Positions 36,725 to 45,432 of a stretch of 46,287 nt of DNA are shown here, one piece after another. The notes below the pieces were generated by a model, which was given only the letters and a program-made list of their open reading frames with translations, made no database searches and was not told where the DNA came from. The stretch's first letter is position 1. The number at the start of each line of letters is the position of its first letter. The DNA comes from Candidatus Nomurabacteria bacterium (lineage in GTDB: Bacteria > Patescibacteriota > Minisyncoccia > Phycocordibacterales > UBA9973), in contig CALRAL010000002.1 in NCBI GenBank assembly GCA_943350875.1, positions 132,221 through 178,507 on the forward strand, in the 5' to 3' direction. The translations under genes and the position numbers were made by a program.

Positions 36725-37771
36725 ATGTATCAACACATGTTCAACAAACATACAGTCATGTCATTTCTAGCATTATTAATAGCTCTGGGTTCTATTTTAT
36801 ATACTTCTACTGTCATAAGTGCAAGCAAGGCTGCTACTCCGAACTGTACTTATCCGGTCGGCACTTTACCTAGTGCTATAGACTCTAGATGTAATTGGAG
36901 TGATGTTAAAATAGGAACTAGTTCTACTGGCTTGGTACTTGGTTCTCCTGTTGGTACTTCGACTGGCTTTCAGGATAGGATTTTTGATGTCAATACTCGT
37001 GGTGTAAAATCTGATATAACCGGTTCTGTTATACACCTTGGGAAAGATGCTAGTGCTATTGTTAATGCCAATTTTAAATTTAATTCATCAAAAAATATAC
37101 TTTCTGTTTTAGGTAATATTTCTTCTGATTCTGCTCTTGCGACTTCAATAACTAGTGACAATACAACTATTGTTGCTGGATCGGCTAGCTTTTTGCTCGG
37201 AGGTATTAGTGATGTGAATCCAACTGGTTGGAAAATATCAACTGGAGGGAGTTCTGATGGTTTAGGTAATTTATCAATTCAAAAATTACAAGATGGGAGT
37301 AGCACTTTTGTTTTCTCAAAGAATGGTAATCTACTTTTAGACAGTTTAAGTGCAAACTTGGTGACATCTCCAAAGTTCTGTTTTGGCCCAGGGGATTGTT
37401 TTTCTAAATTACCTACTGCTGACTCTAGTGCCCCAACCGGCGATATTAATGTTTCAACTGTGACTGTTGAGAGATTGTGTTTTAAAAATAGTGGAGATTG
37501 TATCTCATCTGTACCTACTTCTAGCTCTGGTGGCTCTGGCTCAGATTATATAACTAAGATTAACAGTTATTTTAGAAGTATTGATGGCATAAAAGAATAT
37601 ATTGCATCTTTAGAAAAAGATGGGAATTATCCTTCAAATGTGGATACTATCAAGTCTTATATAAAAGGTTTGCCAGATACTACAACTTACAAGGATTTTG
37701 TCGGTAGTATAGATAATTTTGAAAATAATTACAATACTGTCCGAGATGCTCTTTGGTCTATTTATCCTTAA
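36725..37771 (+). CDS. Secreted protein of unknown function
   Basis: N-terminal hydrophobic segment; Ser/Thr/Gly-rich; paired-Cys motifs FCFGPGDCF and LCFKNSGDCI. Confidence 0.6.
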   Translation: MYQHMFNKHTVMSFLALLIALGSILYTSTVISASKAATPNCTYPVGTLPSAIDSRCNWSDVKIGTSSTGLVLGSPVGTSTGFQDRIFDVNTRGVKSDITGSVIHLGKDASAIVNANFKFNSSKNILSVLGNISSDSALATSITSDNTTIVAGSASFLLGGISDVNPTGWKISTGGSSDGLGNLSIQKLQDGSSTFVFSKNGNLLLDSLSANLVTSPKFCFGPGDCFSKLPTADSSAPTGDINVSTVTVERLCFKNSGDCISSVPTSSSGGSGSDYITKINSYFRSIDGIKEYIASLEKDGNYPSNVDTIKSYIKGLPDTTTYKDFVGSIDNFENNYNTVRDALWSIYP

Positions 37772-37825
37772 TGATACAAATCATATTGCATTTTTACTAA
37801 AATGAGATAGAATGGTTCTATCTCT

Positions 37826-37898
37826 GGGCCGTTAGCTCATCTGGTAGAGCACCTCATTTGCAATGAGGGGGTGGCAGGTTCGAGTCCTGTACGGTCCA
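37826..37898 (+). tRNA. tRNA-Ala (anticodon TGC)
   Basis: GGGCCGTTAGCTCATCTGGTAGAGCACCTCATTTGCAATGAGGGGGTGGCAGGTTCGAGTCCTGTACGGTCCA; full cloverleaf. Confidence 0.95.
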
Positions 37899-39398
37899 CC
37901 CGATTGAATTTCCCCGCGAAAATGCGTCCGCGCTCCGCGCGGTGATGGGAAGTTCGGCAAGAAAAGAAAAGGGCGTTTTGAAATCCACGGAGAGTGCGCC
38001 TGCGCGCAAATGGCGGTTCGAGCCGATGGTTTTCAAAAAAGTTTTCATTTCCTCAAACTTTTTTGAAGAAGCGAGATTTTGTGCTTGGTTGGCTTGCAAA
38101 ATCCAGTTTCGCACGAGTTCGAGCCAATGATTTCCTTTTCGCTCAAAATCAGATAATTTTTCCTCCAGCGTTTTCTTTTCAGACATCAAAGCGTTCTTTT
38201 TCTGTTGAAACTCCGACAACTCAAAACCGCCGTCCAAGTATCCGTCCATGAGGCGGTCAATCTTTGCTTTGATGTCAGAAATAGAAAAACGCAGATTTTG
38301 AGCGAAAACTCCCGATGATTGGCTGTTTTCACTTTCCCACTCGGCGAGCTTGCCGAGATATTTGTCCCGCCATTCATCGGGTAAAGAAACCTTTTGACAA
38401 AGTTCTTGCACTTGTCGTTCAAATTCTTCTTCCCGCAAAAATTTATTTTCAGAACATTTAGTAATTTTGCTCTTGTGGGTGCAACGATAATAGATAAACT
38501 GCAAACCGCTTTTCTTGATATGTCGCTCGGCGGTTATCGCATAGCCACATTCCCCACAAGTAGCAAAATTGAGAAACTGAAAATTCTTTTTCTTTTGATT
38601 TTTGCGGGGTTTTCCATTTGCGACAAGTGCTTCCTGTATCTTGTCAAAAGTTTTCTTTGAAATCATTGGCTTGTGCGAACCCTGATGCACTTCGCCTCGG
38701 TAAGAAAAATATCCATAGTAAAAAGGATTTTTCAAAATATGTTCTACCGAGGCGAGTGCGAAAGGTTTGCCAGATCGTGCGCCAACCAAGCCAAGAGAAA
38801 ACATTTTGCGTTGAATCGCCGTGAGTGTATATTCGCCAGTGCTAAAAAGCTCCAATATCTCTTTTACTTTACGAAATGTCTTTTTGTTAGGTTCAATCGT
38901 ACGAAGTCTCGGTTCGTTAAAATAACCGATTGGAGCTTTTGCCGATAATTCACCACGGCGTATCTTTTGCCGTATTCCACGCAAAATGTTTTCTCTTAAA
39001 TTGTCGGTGTAATATTTTGCTTGTCCGAAAGCGACACTCAACATGAATTTTCCTTGTGGTGTCGCTTCGAACCAAAATGTCGGGAATTTTAGCGCAACAA
39101 TTTTTAGTGTATCCACAAAATATATGACCTTGCCACCGTCAATGCTATTTCTCGCCAAACGATCTGGATTCCACGCTAAAATTCCCGAGGCAGAACCTTT
39201 TTCAATTTCGCCAAGCATTTCGTTAAATATCTCACGACCAGGCTCTTTTGCCGTCTTACTTTCGTAATACTCACGAACGATAAATAATCCCTGTTGCTTG
39301 GCGTATTCCCGAAGCTCCGTCAATTGAGCCTCAATACTCAAAACTTGGCGTTCTTCATCTTCACTTGATTTTCTACAATAAATAAAATATTTGATCAT
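37854..39398 (-). CDS. Large serine recombinase; C-terminus overlaps tRNA-Ala
   Basis: IYCRKSSEDEERQVLSIEAQ (catalytic Ser), GILAWNPDRLARN, recombinase domain, zinc ribbon CGECGYAIT...YRCTHKSKITKC, coiled coil. Confidence 0.92.
   Translation of the reverse strand: MIKYFIYCRKSSEDEERQVLSIEAQLTELREYAKQQGLFIVREYYESKTAKEPGREIFNEMLGEIEKGSASGILAWNPDRLARNSIDGGKVIYFVDTLKIVALKFPTFWFEATPQGKFMLSVAFGQAKYYTDNLRENILRGIRQKIRRGELSAKAPIGYFNEPRLRTIEPNKKTFRKVKEILELFSTGEYTLTAIQRKMFSLGLVGARSGKPFALASVEHILKNPFYYGYFSYRGEVHQGSHKPMISKKTFDKIQEALVANGKPRKNQKKKNFQFLNFATCGECGYAITAERHIKKSGLQFIYYRCTHKSKITKCSENKFLREEEFERQVQELCQKVSLPDEWRDKYLGKLAEWESENSQSSGVFAQNLRFSISDIKAKIDRLMDGYLDGGFELSEFQQKKNALMSEKKTLEEKLSDFERKGNHWLELVRNWILQANQAQNLASSKKFEEMKTFLKTIGSNRHLRAGALSVDFKTPFSFLAELPITARSADAFSRGNSIGWTVQDSNLPPPHCK
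37896..38019. repeat. Inverted-repeat arm 1, att-like site adjacent to tRNA-Ala
   Basis: CCACCCGATTGAATTTCCCCGCGAAAATGCGTCCGCGCTCCGCGCGG...; near-identical inverted copy at 39506-39629. Confidence 0.85.
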
Positions 39399-39505
39399 AG
39401 CTTCGGGAATTAAATTGATAAAAGGTTTTGCATTACACCGACAATTTCTAAATCTCGCTTCCCATCGGCTCCTGCGGTATTCCGCAGAATGAGCTTTAGC
39501 TCATA

Positions 39506-39629
39506 GAACCGCCATTTGCGCGCAAGCACGCTCTCTGTGGATTTCAAAACGCCCTTTTCTTTTCTTGCCGAACTTCCCATCACCGCGCGGAGCGCGGACG
39601 CATTTTCGCGGGGAAATTCAATCGGGTGG
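39506..39629. repeat. Inverted-repeat arm 2
   Basis: Reverse complement of 37896-38019 apart from a few differences near the inner end. Confidence 0.85.
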
Positions 39630-39737
39630 TGTGTCATTAACAAAGTCCGAACCTATTACGAACAAAATCCTGATGCCGACTAATCGCACGCTCCGCGTGC
39701 GTGGTGGCTCGGAACTACCTCGTACGCTCTAAACAAT

Positions 39738-39887
39738 GGACTCGGTTTTGCGGAAGCAATTTTCTGGGGATATGGTTTCCGCAAAACCTCGGCTACTTTC
39801 GGATTTCGCAAGCGGAGGAGGAGGGGTCTGGGGAGGAATCCTCCGCTTGCTCCATCCGTTTTCTTTTGGCGAAATTCGGGGCGGACA
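39738..39887. repeat. Left ~150-bp inverted repeat of the cargo module
   Basis: GGACTCGGTTTTGCGGAAGCAATTTTC...GGGGCGGACA; reverse complement at 45970-46119. Confidence 0.9.
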
Positions 39888-39894
39888 TCACCCT

Positions 39895-39930
39895 ATTACA
39901 TTATACTATAATATTGGTGTATAATGTAAT
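39895..39930. promoter_or_regulatory. Putative controller-protein operator
   Basis: ATTACATTATAC-12-GTATAATGTAAT, 12-bp perfect arms, immediately upstream of the XRE gene. Confidence 0.6.
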
Positions 39931-39952
39931 TGTTAATGCTATAATGTGGATT

Positions 39953-40159
39953 ATGAAAAGTGAATCTGCGAAATTAGGCAAGAATTTAAAGCGTATCCGA
40001 ACAGAGAAAGGCATTACACAGGGCGATATTGTTCGAAATCTCGGCGTTAGCCGAAGTTTTATAAGCAATATTGAGAATGGGAAGACAAACCCAACACTTT
40101 CAACCATTACTAGTATTGCCAAAGCGCTTGGTGTTTCGAGCGATGAATTGCTAAAATAG
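39953..40159 (+). CDS. XRE-family HTH regulator, probable restriction-modification controller protein
   Basis: LGKNLKRIRTEKGITQGDIVRNLGVSRSFISNIENGKTNPTLSTITSIAKALGVSSDELLK. The upstream part of the supplied ORF is repeat-derived. Confidence 0.88.
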   Translation: MKSESAKLGKNLKRIRTEKGITQGDIVRNLGVSRSFISNIENGKTNPTLSTITSIAKALGVSSDELLK

Positions 40160-40165
40160 AGACAT

Positions 40166-41485
40166 ATGCTTACCTTAGATACAAGAAAAATAATGAAAAC
40201 CTTTGTATCACTTAAACCGGAAGCGGTTTGGTCTTTTAAAAATGTTGCTCGATCGGAAACCACCGCTTTAACTCACAGCTATCACAGATACCCTGCAAAA
40301 TTTATTCCCAATATTGTAGAAAAGCTACTTAACGATTTTACAAAAAAGGGCGATTTAATACTTGATCCTTTTGGAGGATGTGGAACAACACTTGTAGAAT
40401 CAAAGAGGCTCGGACGAAGAAGTGTTTGTTTTGACATAAATCCAGTGGCTAAATTTATCGCCGAAGTAAAAGTAACTCCAATCAATCCAACAAAATTAAA
40501 TAGTGAGTTTGAAAAGTTACAGAGTAGACTTTCAAAAAAGAAAAAAGTTGTTTCAAATTACCACTTAAATAACGACAGAATACTCTATTGGTTCGATAAA
40601 AAAACGATTAAAGAATTAGATTTTGTCTATTCTGAAATCAAGAAAATAAAAAATAAAGACATAAGAAAATTTTTCTTGTGTGCTTTCTCGCATAACTTAA
40701 AAAATAGCTCTCGTTGGCTAATGAAAAGCATTAAGCCTACGATTGATAAAGATAAAAATATTCCATCTGTCGTAAAAAATCTTCTTAAGCATTCAAGATC
40801 AATGATTAAAAAGAACACTCAATTTTATTCATTGCTTAAAACGGAGGGTAATCTGAAAACTTCGGCAAAAGTGTTGCTTAGGGACTCAACAAAAAAGTTT
40901 TCCCTTAAAAATAATGAGGTTGATTTGATTATCACTTCTCCCCCCTATGTAACTTCCTATGAATATGCCGATCTGCATCAGCTTTCCTTGCTTTGGTTTG
41001 GCAACGACAAAAAAGACTTCAAGGGATGGTATAAATTTTCAAGCAATTTTACTGATTTTCGAAAAAACTTTATTGGCACAAGTTATAAGAATAAACAGAA
41101 AGGAGAAATCGGGAGTCAAATTGGCTCAAATATTACCGACAATCTTTACAGTTTGGACAAAGCACTCTCAAAAGATGTTTCAAATTATTTTATTGATATG
41201 AATTTAGCATTTAGAGAAATGCACCGCGTTTTGAAAAAAGGTAAACATGCCTGTATCGTGATTGGTAACACAGAGCTTAGGGGGGTTGCAATACTAAACG
41301 CAGAAGTAGCAACAGAACAAATGCTCAAGGTTGGTTTTAAGAATCCTCGCATAATTAAAAGAGAAGTTGGAAATAAAATGATTACCCCTTGGCGAGATAC
41401 TAATACAGGAAAATTTACCAGTATGAGGAACCCAAACAAGAAACATGCTTATGAATATGAGTATGTTCTCATAATGGAAAAATAA
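40166..41485 (+). CDS. DNA methyltransferase (N4-cytosine/N6-adenine class)
   Basis: HRYPAKFIP, LILDPFGGCGTTLVESKRLGRRSVCFDINP, LIITSPPYVTSYEYADLHQ. Confidence 0.9.
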   Translation: MLTLDTRKIMKTFVSLKPEAVWSFKNVARSETTALTHSYHRYPAKFIPNIVEKLLNDFTKKGDLILDPFGGCGTTLVESKRLGRRSVCFDINPVAKFIAEVKVTPINPTKLNSEFEKLQSRLSKKKKVVSNYHLNNDRILYWFDKKTIKELDFVYSEIKKIKNKDIRKFFLCAFSHNLKNSSRWLMKSIKPTIDKDKNIPSVVKNLLKHSRSMIKKNTQFYSLLKTEGNLKTSAKVLLRDSTKKFSLKNNEVDLIITSPPYVTSYEYADLHQLSLLWFGNDKKDFKGWYKFSSNFTDFRKNFIGTSYKNKQKGEIGSQIGSNITDNLYSLDKALSKDVSNYFIDMNLAFREMHRVLKKGKHACIVIGNTELRGVAILNAEVATEQMLKVGFKNPRIIKREVGNKMITPWRDTNTGKFTSMRNPNKKHAYEYEYVLIMEK

Positions 41486-41488
41486 TTT

Positions 41489-43348
41489 ATGCCAAATTTT
41501 AACCTAAATGAATTAAGACGAGATACTATAAATAATAATCGCTATGAAAGGCGTTTGGCTAAACTTGTCTCAATGAATCAGGAAGTAGACAGGATTAAGG
41601 CTGTTGTGGAAAGTGCGGTTGATAATACTCAAAAAGGACAAAAGTCTTTTGTTATTTATGGTGAACCGCAAAGCGGAAAGACAGAAATGATGATTGCTTT
41701 AACAGCAAAACTCCTTGATGTTGGTTTTAAGATTGTGATTGCCTTGCTTAATGATAGTGTCCAACTTTTGGGACAAAACCTCGAGCGTTTTCAACGATCA
41801 GGTCTTTCTCCTTCTCCAAAAAAGTTTAGTGAAATTCTGCCGCCCGAAGTAAAAATTGGAGATCATCAATGGGTTATTTTTTGTAAGAAAAATTCAAAAG
41901 ACCTACATAAACTTATTCAAAAGCTAGATGGACACTCTAATAGAGTAGTAATTGATGATGAAGCTGATTATGCAACACCAAACTCAAAAATAAACAAAAA
42001 AGAGAAGAGTAAGATAAATGAACTAACAGAAAAATTGATTGGTTCGGAAGGTACTTATATCGGTGTTACAGCAACACCCGCTCGTCTTGATTTAAACAAA
42101 ACTCATCAAAATCAAAATGAGTTTTGGATTGATTTTCAGCCACATTCAAATTATACAGGGCAGGACATATTCTTTCCTGTTTCGACAGAAAATTTACCAT
42201 ATAGGCTAACTTTTTTACCGGACGCAGGCGATAACCCAAAACATTTACGAGAAGCATTGTTTAGCTTCATAGTAAATGTGGGATATTTAAACTCTGTTGT
42301 TAATGATCCAGAAAAGAATTACTCCATGCTTGTTCATACAAGTAGCAAAAAAGCTGACCATACAGTTGACTATAAACAAATTGTTAAAACTTTTGAAGTC
42401 TTAAAAGACGATAAAGATTCAAACCACGAAGCATACTTTAAAAGAATATGGGAAATTGCCAGTGCAAGGTACCCAGAACATGCAAATGAAATAACGAAAT
42501 ATGCTATTGGTCATATAGACAGAAATAACATTGTTGTAATGAATAGCGATAAAGAAGTAAACGCGGCAGATAATCGAACAGCGACTGATCCCACTGCTCC
42601 CTTTACTGTAGTTATTGGTGGAAATATTATTTCCCGAGGAGTTACCTTTAATAATCTTTTGTCTATGTTCTTTACGAGAGATGTTAAACATAAATTACAA
42701 CAAGATACTTATATTCAAAGAGCTAGAATGTTTGGTTCACGAAATGATTACTTAAAGTATTTTGAGTTAATAATTCCTAAATCGCTTTATTTGGATTGGC
42801 AAAAATGTTTTATTTTCCATAGATTATCTCTTGAATCAAGAAAGCAAGATAAACGAACGCCTGTCTGGCTTGATGGCGAAAGGATTACTGCTGTTTCTGC
42901 GGGTAGTATTGATAAAACAAATGTCGTCGTAGACAAGGGTGAAATGAGCTTTGAACTTTTCAATTTTGATAATGAAAATATTGAAGAAATTCTCAAGCAA
43001 AATATAAAACCAATTCAAAAAGTAAAAGCACTTTCCGAACTATTTGGGAAAAACTGCCTGCCTGATTATTTAATTAGTTATATAGAGGGATTTTGTCCAC
43101 TTGGCGATGAGTCTTTGGCGGTACACTCTCCAAAAACTATATCCGGATACACAGAAAAAGAGGGAGAAATGGATAAAAATACTATTACTCGTGCGAAAGG
43201 GTTTATTGGGGACAGAGAAATGGAATTAACAAAATATCCAAACGCAATCCATCACATCAATATTCTTTTTAACGATATAGGGAAAGCTCGCATTTTCTAC
43301 AGATACAGAGGCAGTATTCGTTTCTTAAAAACTCCTAGAAATATATGA
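41489..43348 (+). CDS. Z1-domain SF2-type ATPase
   Basis: GEPQSGKTEM (Walker A), VVIDDEADYATPNSK, YIGVTATPARLDL, VVIGGNIISRGVTFNNLLSMFFTRD...QDTYIQRARMFGSRNDY. Confidence 0.82.
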   Translation: MPNFNLNELRRDTINNNRYERRLAKLVSMNQEVDRIKAVVESAVDNTQKGQKSFVIYGEPQSGKTEMMIALTAKLLDVGFKIVIALLNDSVQLLGQNLERFQRSGLSPSPKKFSEILPPEVKIGDHQWVIFCKKNSKDLHKLIQKLDGHSNRVVIDDEADYATPNSKINKKEKSKINELTEKLIGSEGTYIGVTATPARLDLNKTHQNQNEFWIDFQPHSNYTGQDIFFPVSTENLPYRLTFLPDAGDNPKHLREALFSFIVNVGYLNSVVNDPEKNYSMLVHTSSKKADHTVDYKQIVKTFEVLKDDKDSNHEAYFKRIWEIASARYPEHANEITKYAIGHIDRNNIVVMNSDKEVNAADNRTATDPTAPFTVVIGGNIISRGVTFNNLLSMFFTRDVKHKLQQDTYIQRARMFGSRNDYLKYFELIIPKSLYLDWQKCFIFHRLSLESRKQDKRTPVWLDGERITAVSAGSIDKTNVVVDKGEMSFELFNFDNENIEEILKQNIKPIQKVKALSELFGKNCLPDYLISYIEGFCPLGDESLAVHSPKTISGYTEKEGEMDKNTITRAKGFIGDREMELTKYPNAIHHINILFNDIGKARIFYRYRGSIRFLKTPRNI

Positions 43349-43836
43349 TCAGAGAATTTGAATTTTACCACGGAGCTGTTTTAGCAAAATTGCTCCATGA
43401 ATCAGGGCAAAGCGTAACGATTGAACCCTTTCCAAGTGAAAGTAACGCCTCTTATGTCGTTAATAAAAATATTGGTCTTTTTATCAAGCATTCAGCTAAA
43501 AGAATGTCACCTTGGAGATTTAGCTTTGCACAAGAACATCAGGACGAGATTTTAGAAATGAAAAATAAGTTAGGCGAGGTATTTTTATTATTAGTTTGTG
43601 GAGAAGATGGAATTGTATCTTTGAGTTTTGAAGAATTAAAAAGTCTACTTAATGAAGCCCATGACCCAGTAGAGTGGATAAGTGTTGCTAGAAATAAAAA
43701 TACCCACTACACAGTAAAAGGTTCTGATGGCGATCTCGGATACAAAATTAGCCACAAGGATTTTCCAAGAAAACTATTTGAAAAAGAAATTGTAAGTCCA
43801 GAGAAAAGAAGTAAGGTTTTTTCTTGGTTTAAATAA
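43345..43836 (+). CDS. Uncharacterised 163-aa protein, candidate restriction nuclease
   Basis: ATGA overlap with Z1 gene; SYVVNKNIGLFIKHSAKRMSPWRFSFAQEHQDEI; no family confidently assigned. Confidence 0.65.
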   Translation: MIREFEFYHGAVLAKLLHESGQSVTIEPFPSESNASYVVNKNIGLFIKHSAKRMSPWRFSFAQEHQDEILEMKNKLGEVFLLLVCGEDGIVSLSFEELKSLLNEAHDPVEWISVARNKNTHYTVKGSDGDLGYKISHKDFPRKLFEKEIVSPEKRSKVFSWFK

Positions 43837-43843
43837 AAATATT

Positions 43844-44281
43844 ATGAAAATCTACGTCCTTGGAAGCACATATTTTATGAAAGAGATGGTTGAAGCAAAG
43901 AACAAGCTTTGTGAGCTTGGAATTGATGGTTGGATTCACCCACACTACGAAGCCTTTGTCCGTGGTGAGAAAAAAGAACATCTTGCTCGATGGAATAATG
44001 GCGAAAAAGCCGCATTAAAAAGAGAAAACAATTATCTCAAAGTTCACTACAAACATATTCTTGAAAGTGACGCAGTTTTAATAGTGAATATCAAGAAAAA
44101 TGGCAAGGACAATTATATCGGTGGAAATGTGCTTATAGAAATGGGCCAAGCTTTTGTGAATGATAAGAAAATATTTTTGACCAACAGTATTCCAACAGAT
44201 AGTCCGTATGCTGATGAGATTATTTCTATGGACCCGATTTGTCTTGAAGGTAAGTTGGAGAATATTAAAAAATATATATGA
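43844..44281 (+). CDS. Nucleoside 2-deoxyribosyltransferase-like protein
   Basis: SDAVLIVNIKKNGKDNYIGGNVLIEMGQAFVNDKKIFLTNSIP. Confidence 0.65.
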   Translation: MKIYVLGSTYFMKEMVEAKNKLCELGIDGWIHPHYEAFVRGEKKEHLARWNNGEKAALKRENNYLKVHYKHILESDAVLIVNIKKNGKDNYIGGNVLIEMGQAFVNDKKIFLTNSIPTDSPYADEIISMDPICLEGKLENIKKYI

Positions 44282-44832
44282 AAAAAGAATTATTAGAAAT
44301 TATAAATGAAAATGATGAGGTAATTGGTCTCGAAACTCGTGAGAAAATTCACAAAGAGGGTCTTCTTCATCGCGAAATACATATTTGGTTTCTAACTCCT
44401 AAAGCAGAGATCGTTTTCCAACACCGAGCAAAAGATAAAGACACTTATCCGGACAAACTGGATGCTACGGTTGGTGGACATGTTGAGCCCAAAATGTCTT
44501 ATGAAGAAACTGCTGTTAAAGAATGCAAAGAAGAAACAGGAATGGACATTGATTTGAATAAACTTGTCTTTCTAAGAAAGATAAGAAAGAAAAGTTTTGA
44601 TGAAGCCACTGGTTTGACCAACAATACTATACGTAGTCAGTACGCTTATCTTTTTGACGGTTCAATAAACGATTTACAAGTTGAGGATGGCAAAGCAGAA
44701 GGTTTTGAAGCGTGGAAAATTGATGACCTTTCTCATCTTTCGGAAGCTGATAAAAATAAATTTATCCCTCTAATTCTTCGCGAAGATATGCTTGATATTT
44801 TTAATAAAGCGAGAGAAATTTTAATTAAATAA
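44278..44832 (+). CDS. NUDIX hydrolase (IPP isomerase-like subgroup)
   Basis: GGHVEPKMSYEETAVKECKEETGMDI (Nudix box); ATGA overlap with previous ORF. Confidence 0.88.
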   Translation: MKKELLEIINENDEVIGLETREKIHKEGLLHREIHIWFLTPKAEIVFQHRAKDKDTYPDKLDATVGGHVEPKMSYEETAVKECKEETGMDIDLNKLVFLRKIRKKSFDEATGLTNNTIRSQYAYLFDGSINDLQVEDGKAEGFEAWKIDDLSHLSEADKNKFIPLILREDMLDIFNKAREILIK

Positions 44833-44835
44833 TTT

Positions 44836-45432
44836 ATGGAATTTTTTACTATTAAAAACATAATAGGAATTGTCGCGATTGCTTTGACTTTTATTGGTTA
44901 TGCTCCATATTTTCGCGATTTATTAAAAGGTAAAACCAAGCCTCATATTTTTTCTTGGTTTATTTGGGCAATTGTTACTTCAATAATTTTTGCACTTCAA
45001 GTTAGCGCGGGTGCAGGACTTGGTTCCGTAGTAACACTTGCTGTTGCTGTAATTTCTTTGTCGATTTTTATTTTAGGATTTAAAAATGGAAATAAGATCA
45101 TAAAAAAGGTAGATGTTGTCTTTCTTGTTTTGGCTCTGCTCGCAATGCCGCTTTGGTTAGTGATTAAACAACCAGTTCTTTCAATAATTTTACTTTCTAC
45201 AATTGACATGCTCGGCTTTGCTCCAACAGTTAGAAAATCTTGGAATGCTCCGTATTCTGAAACATTATCTTTGTATACAATCACAACATTTCGCCATGGG
45301 TTAAGTATTGTTGCTCTTGCTAATTACAATATCGTTACACTATTATTTCCTAGCACATGGGTAATCGCAAATGCTTTGTTTTCAATAATGTTAATAATTA
45401 GGCGTAAGAAAATTCCTAATCCTAATCTGTAA
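44836..45432 (+). CDS. Multi-pass membrane protein, PQ-loop/SemiSWEET-like
   Basis: Repeated halves IGYAPYFRDLLKGKTKPHIFSW and LGFAPTVRKSWNAPYSETLSLY; several TM segments. Confidence 0.6.
   Translation: MEFFTIKNIIGIVAIALTFIGYAPYFRDLLKGKTKPHIFSWFIWAIVTSIIFALQVSAGAGLGSVVTLAVAVISLSIFILGFKNGNKIIKKVDVVFLVLALLAMPLWLVIKQPVLSIILLSTIDMLGFAPTVRKSWNAPYSETLSLYTITTFRHGLSIVALANYNIVTLLFPSTWVIANALFSIMLIIRRKKIPNPNL

Noticed and set aside
39410-39643. Minus-strand ORF of 77 aa
   Set aside because: Translation of the inverted-repeat arm and hairpins, not a gene.
39701-39950. N-terminal extension of the XRE ORF (MVARNYLVRSKQWTRFCGS...)
   Set aside because: Same peptide appears from the right-hand repeat; repeat-derived, upstream of the operator.
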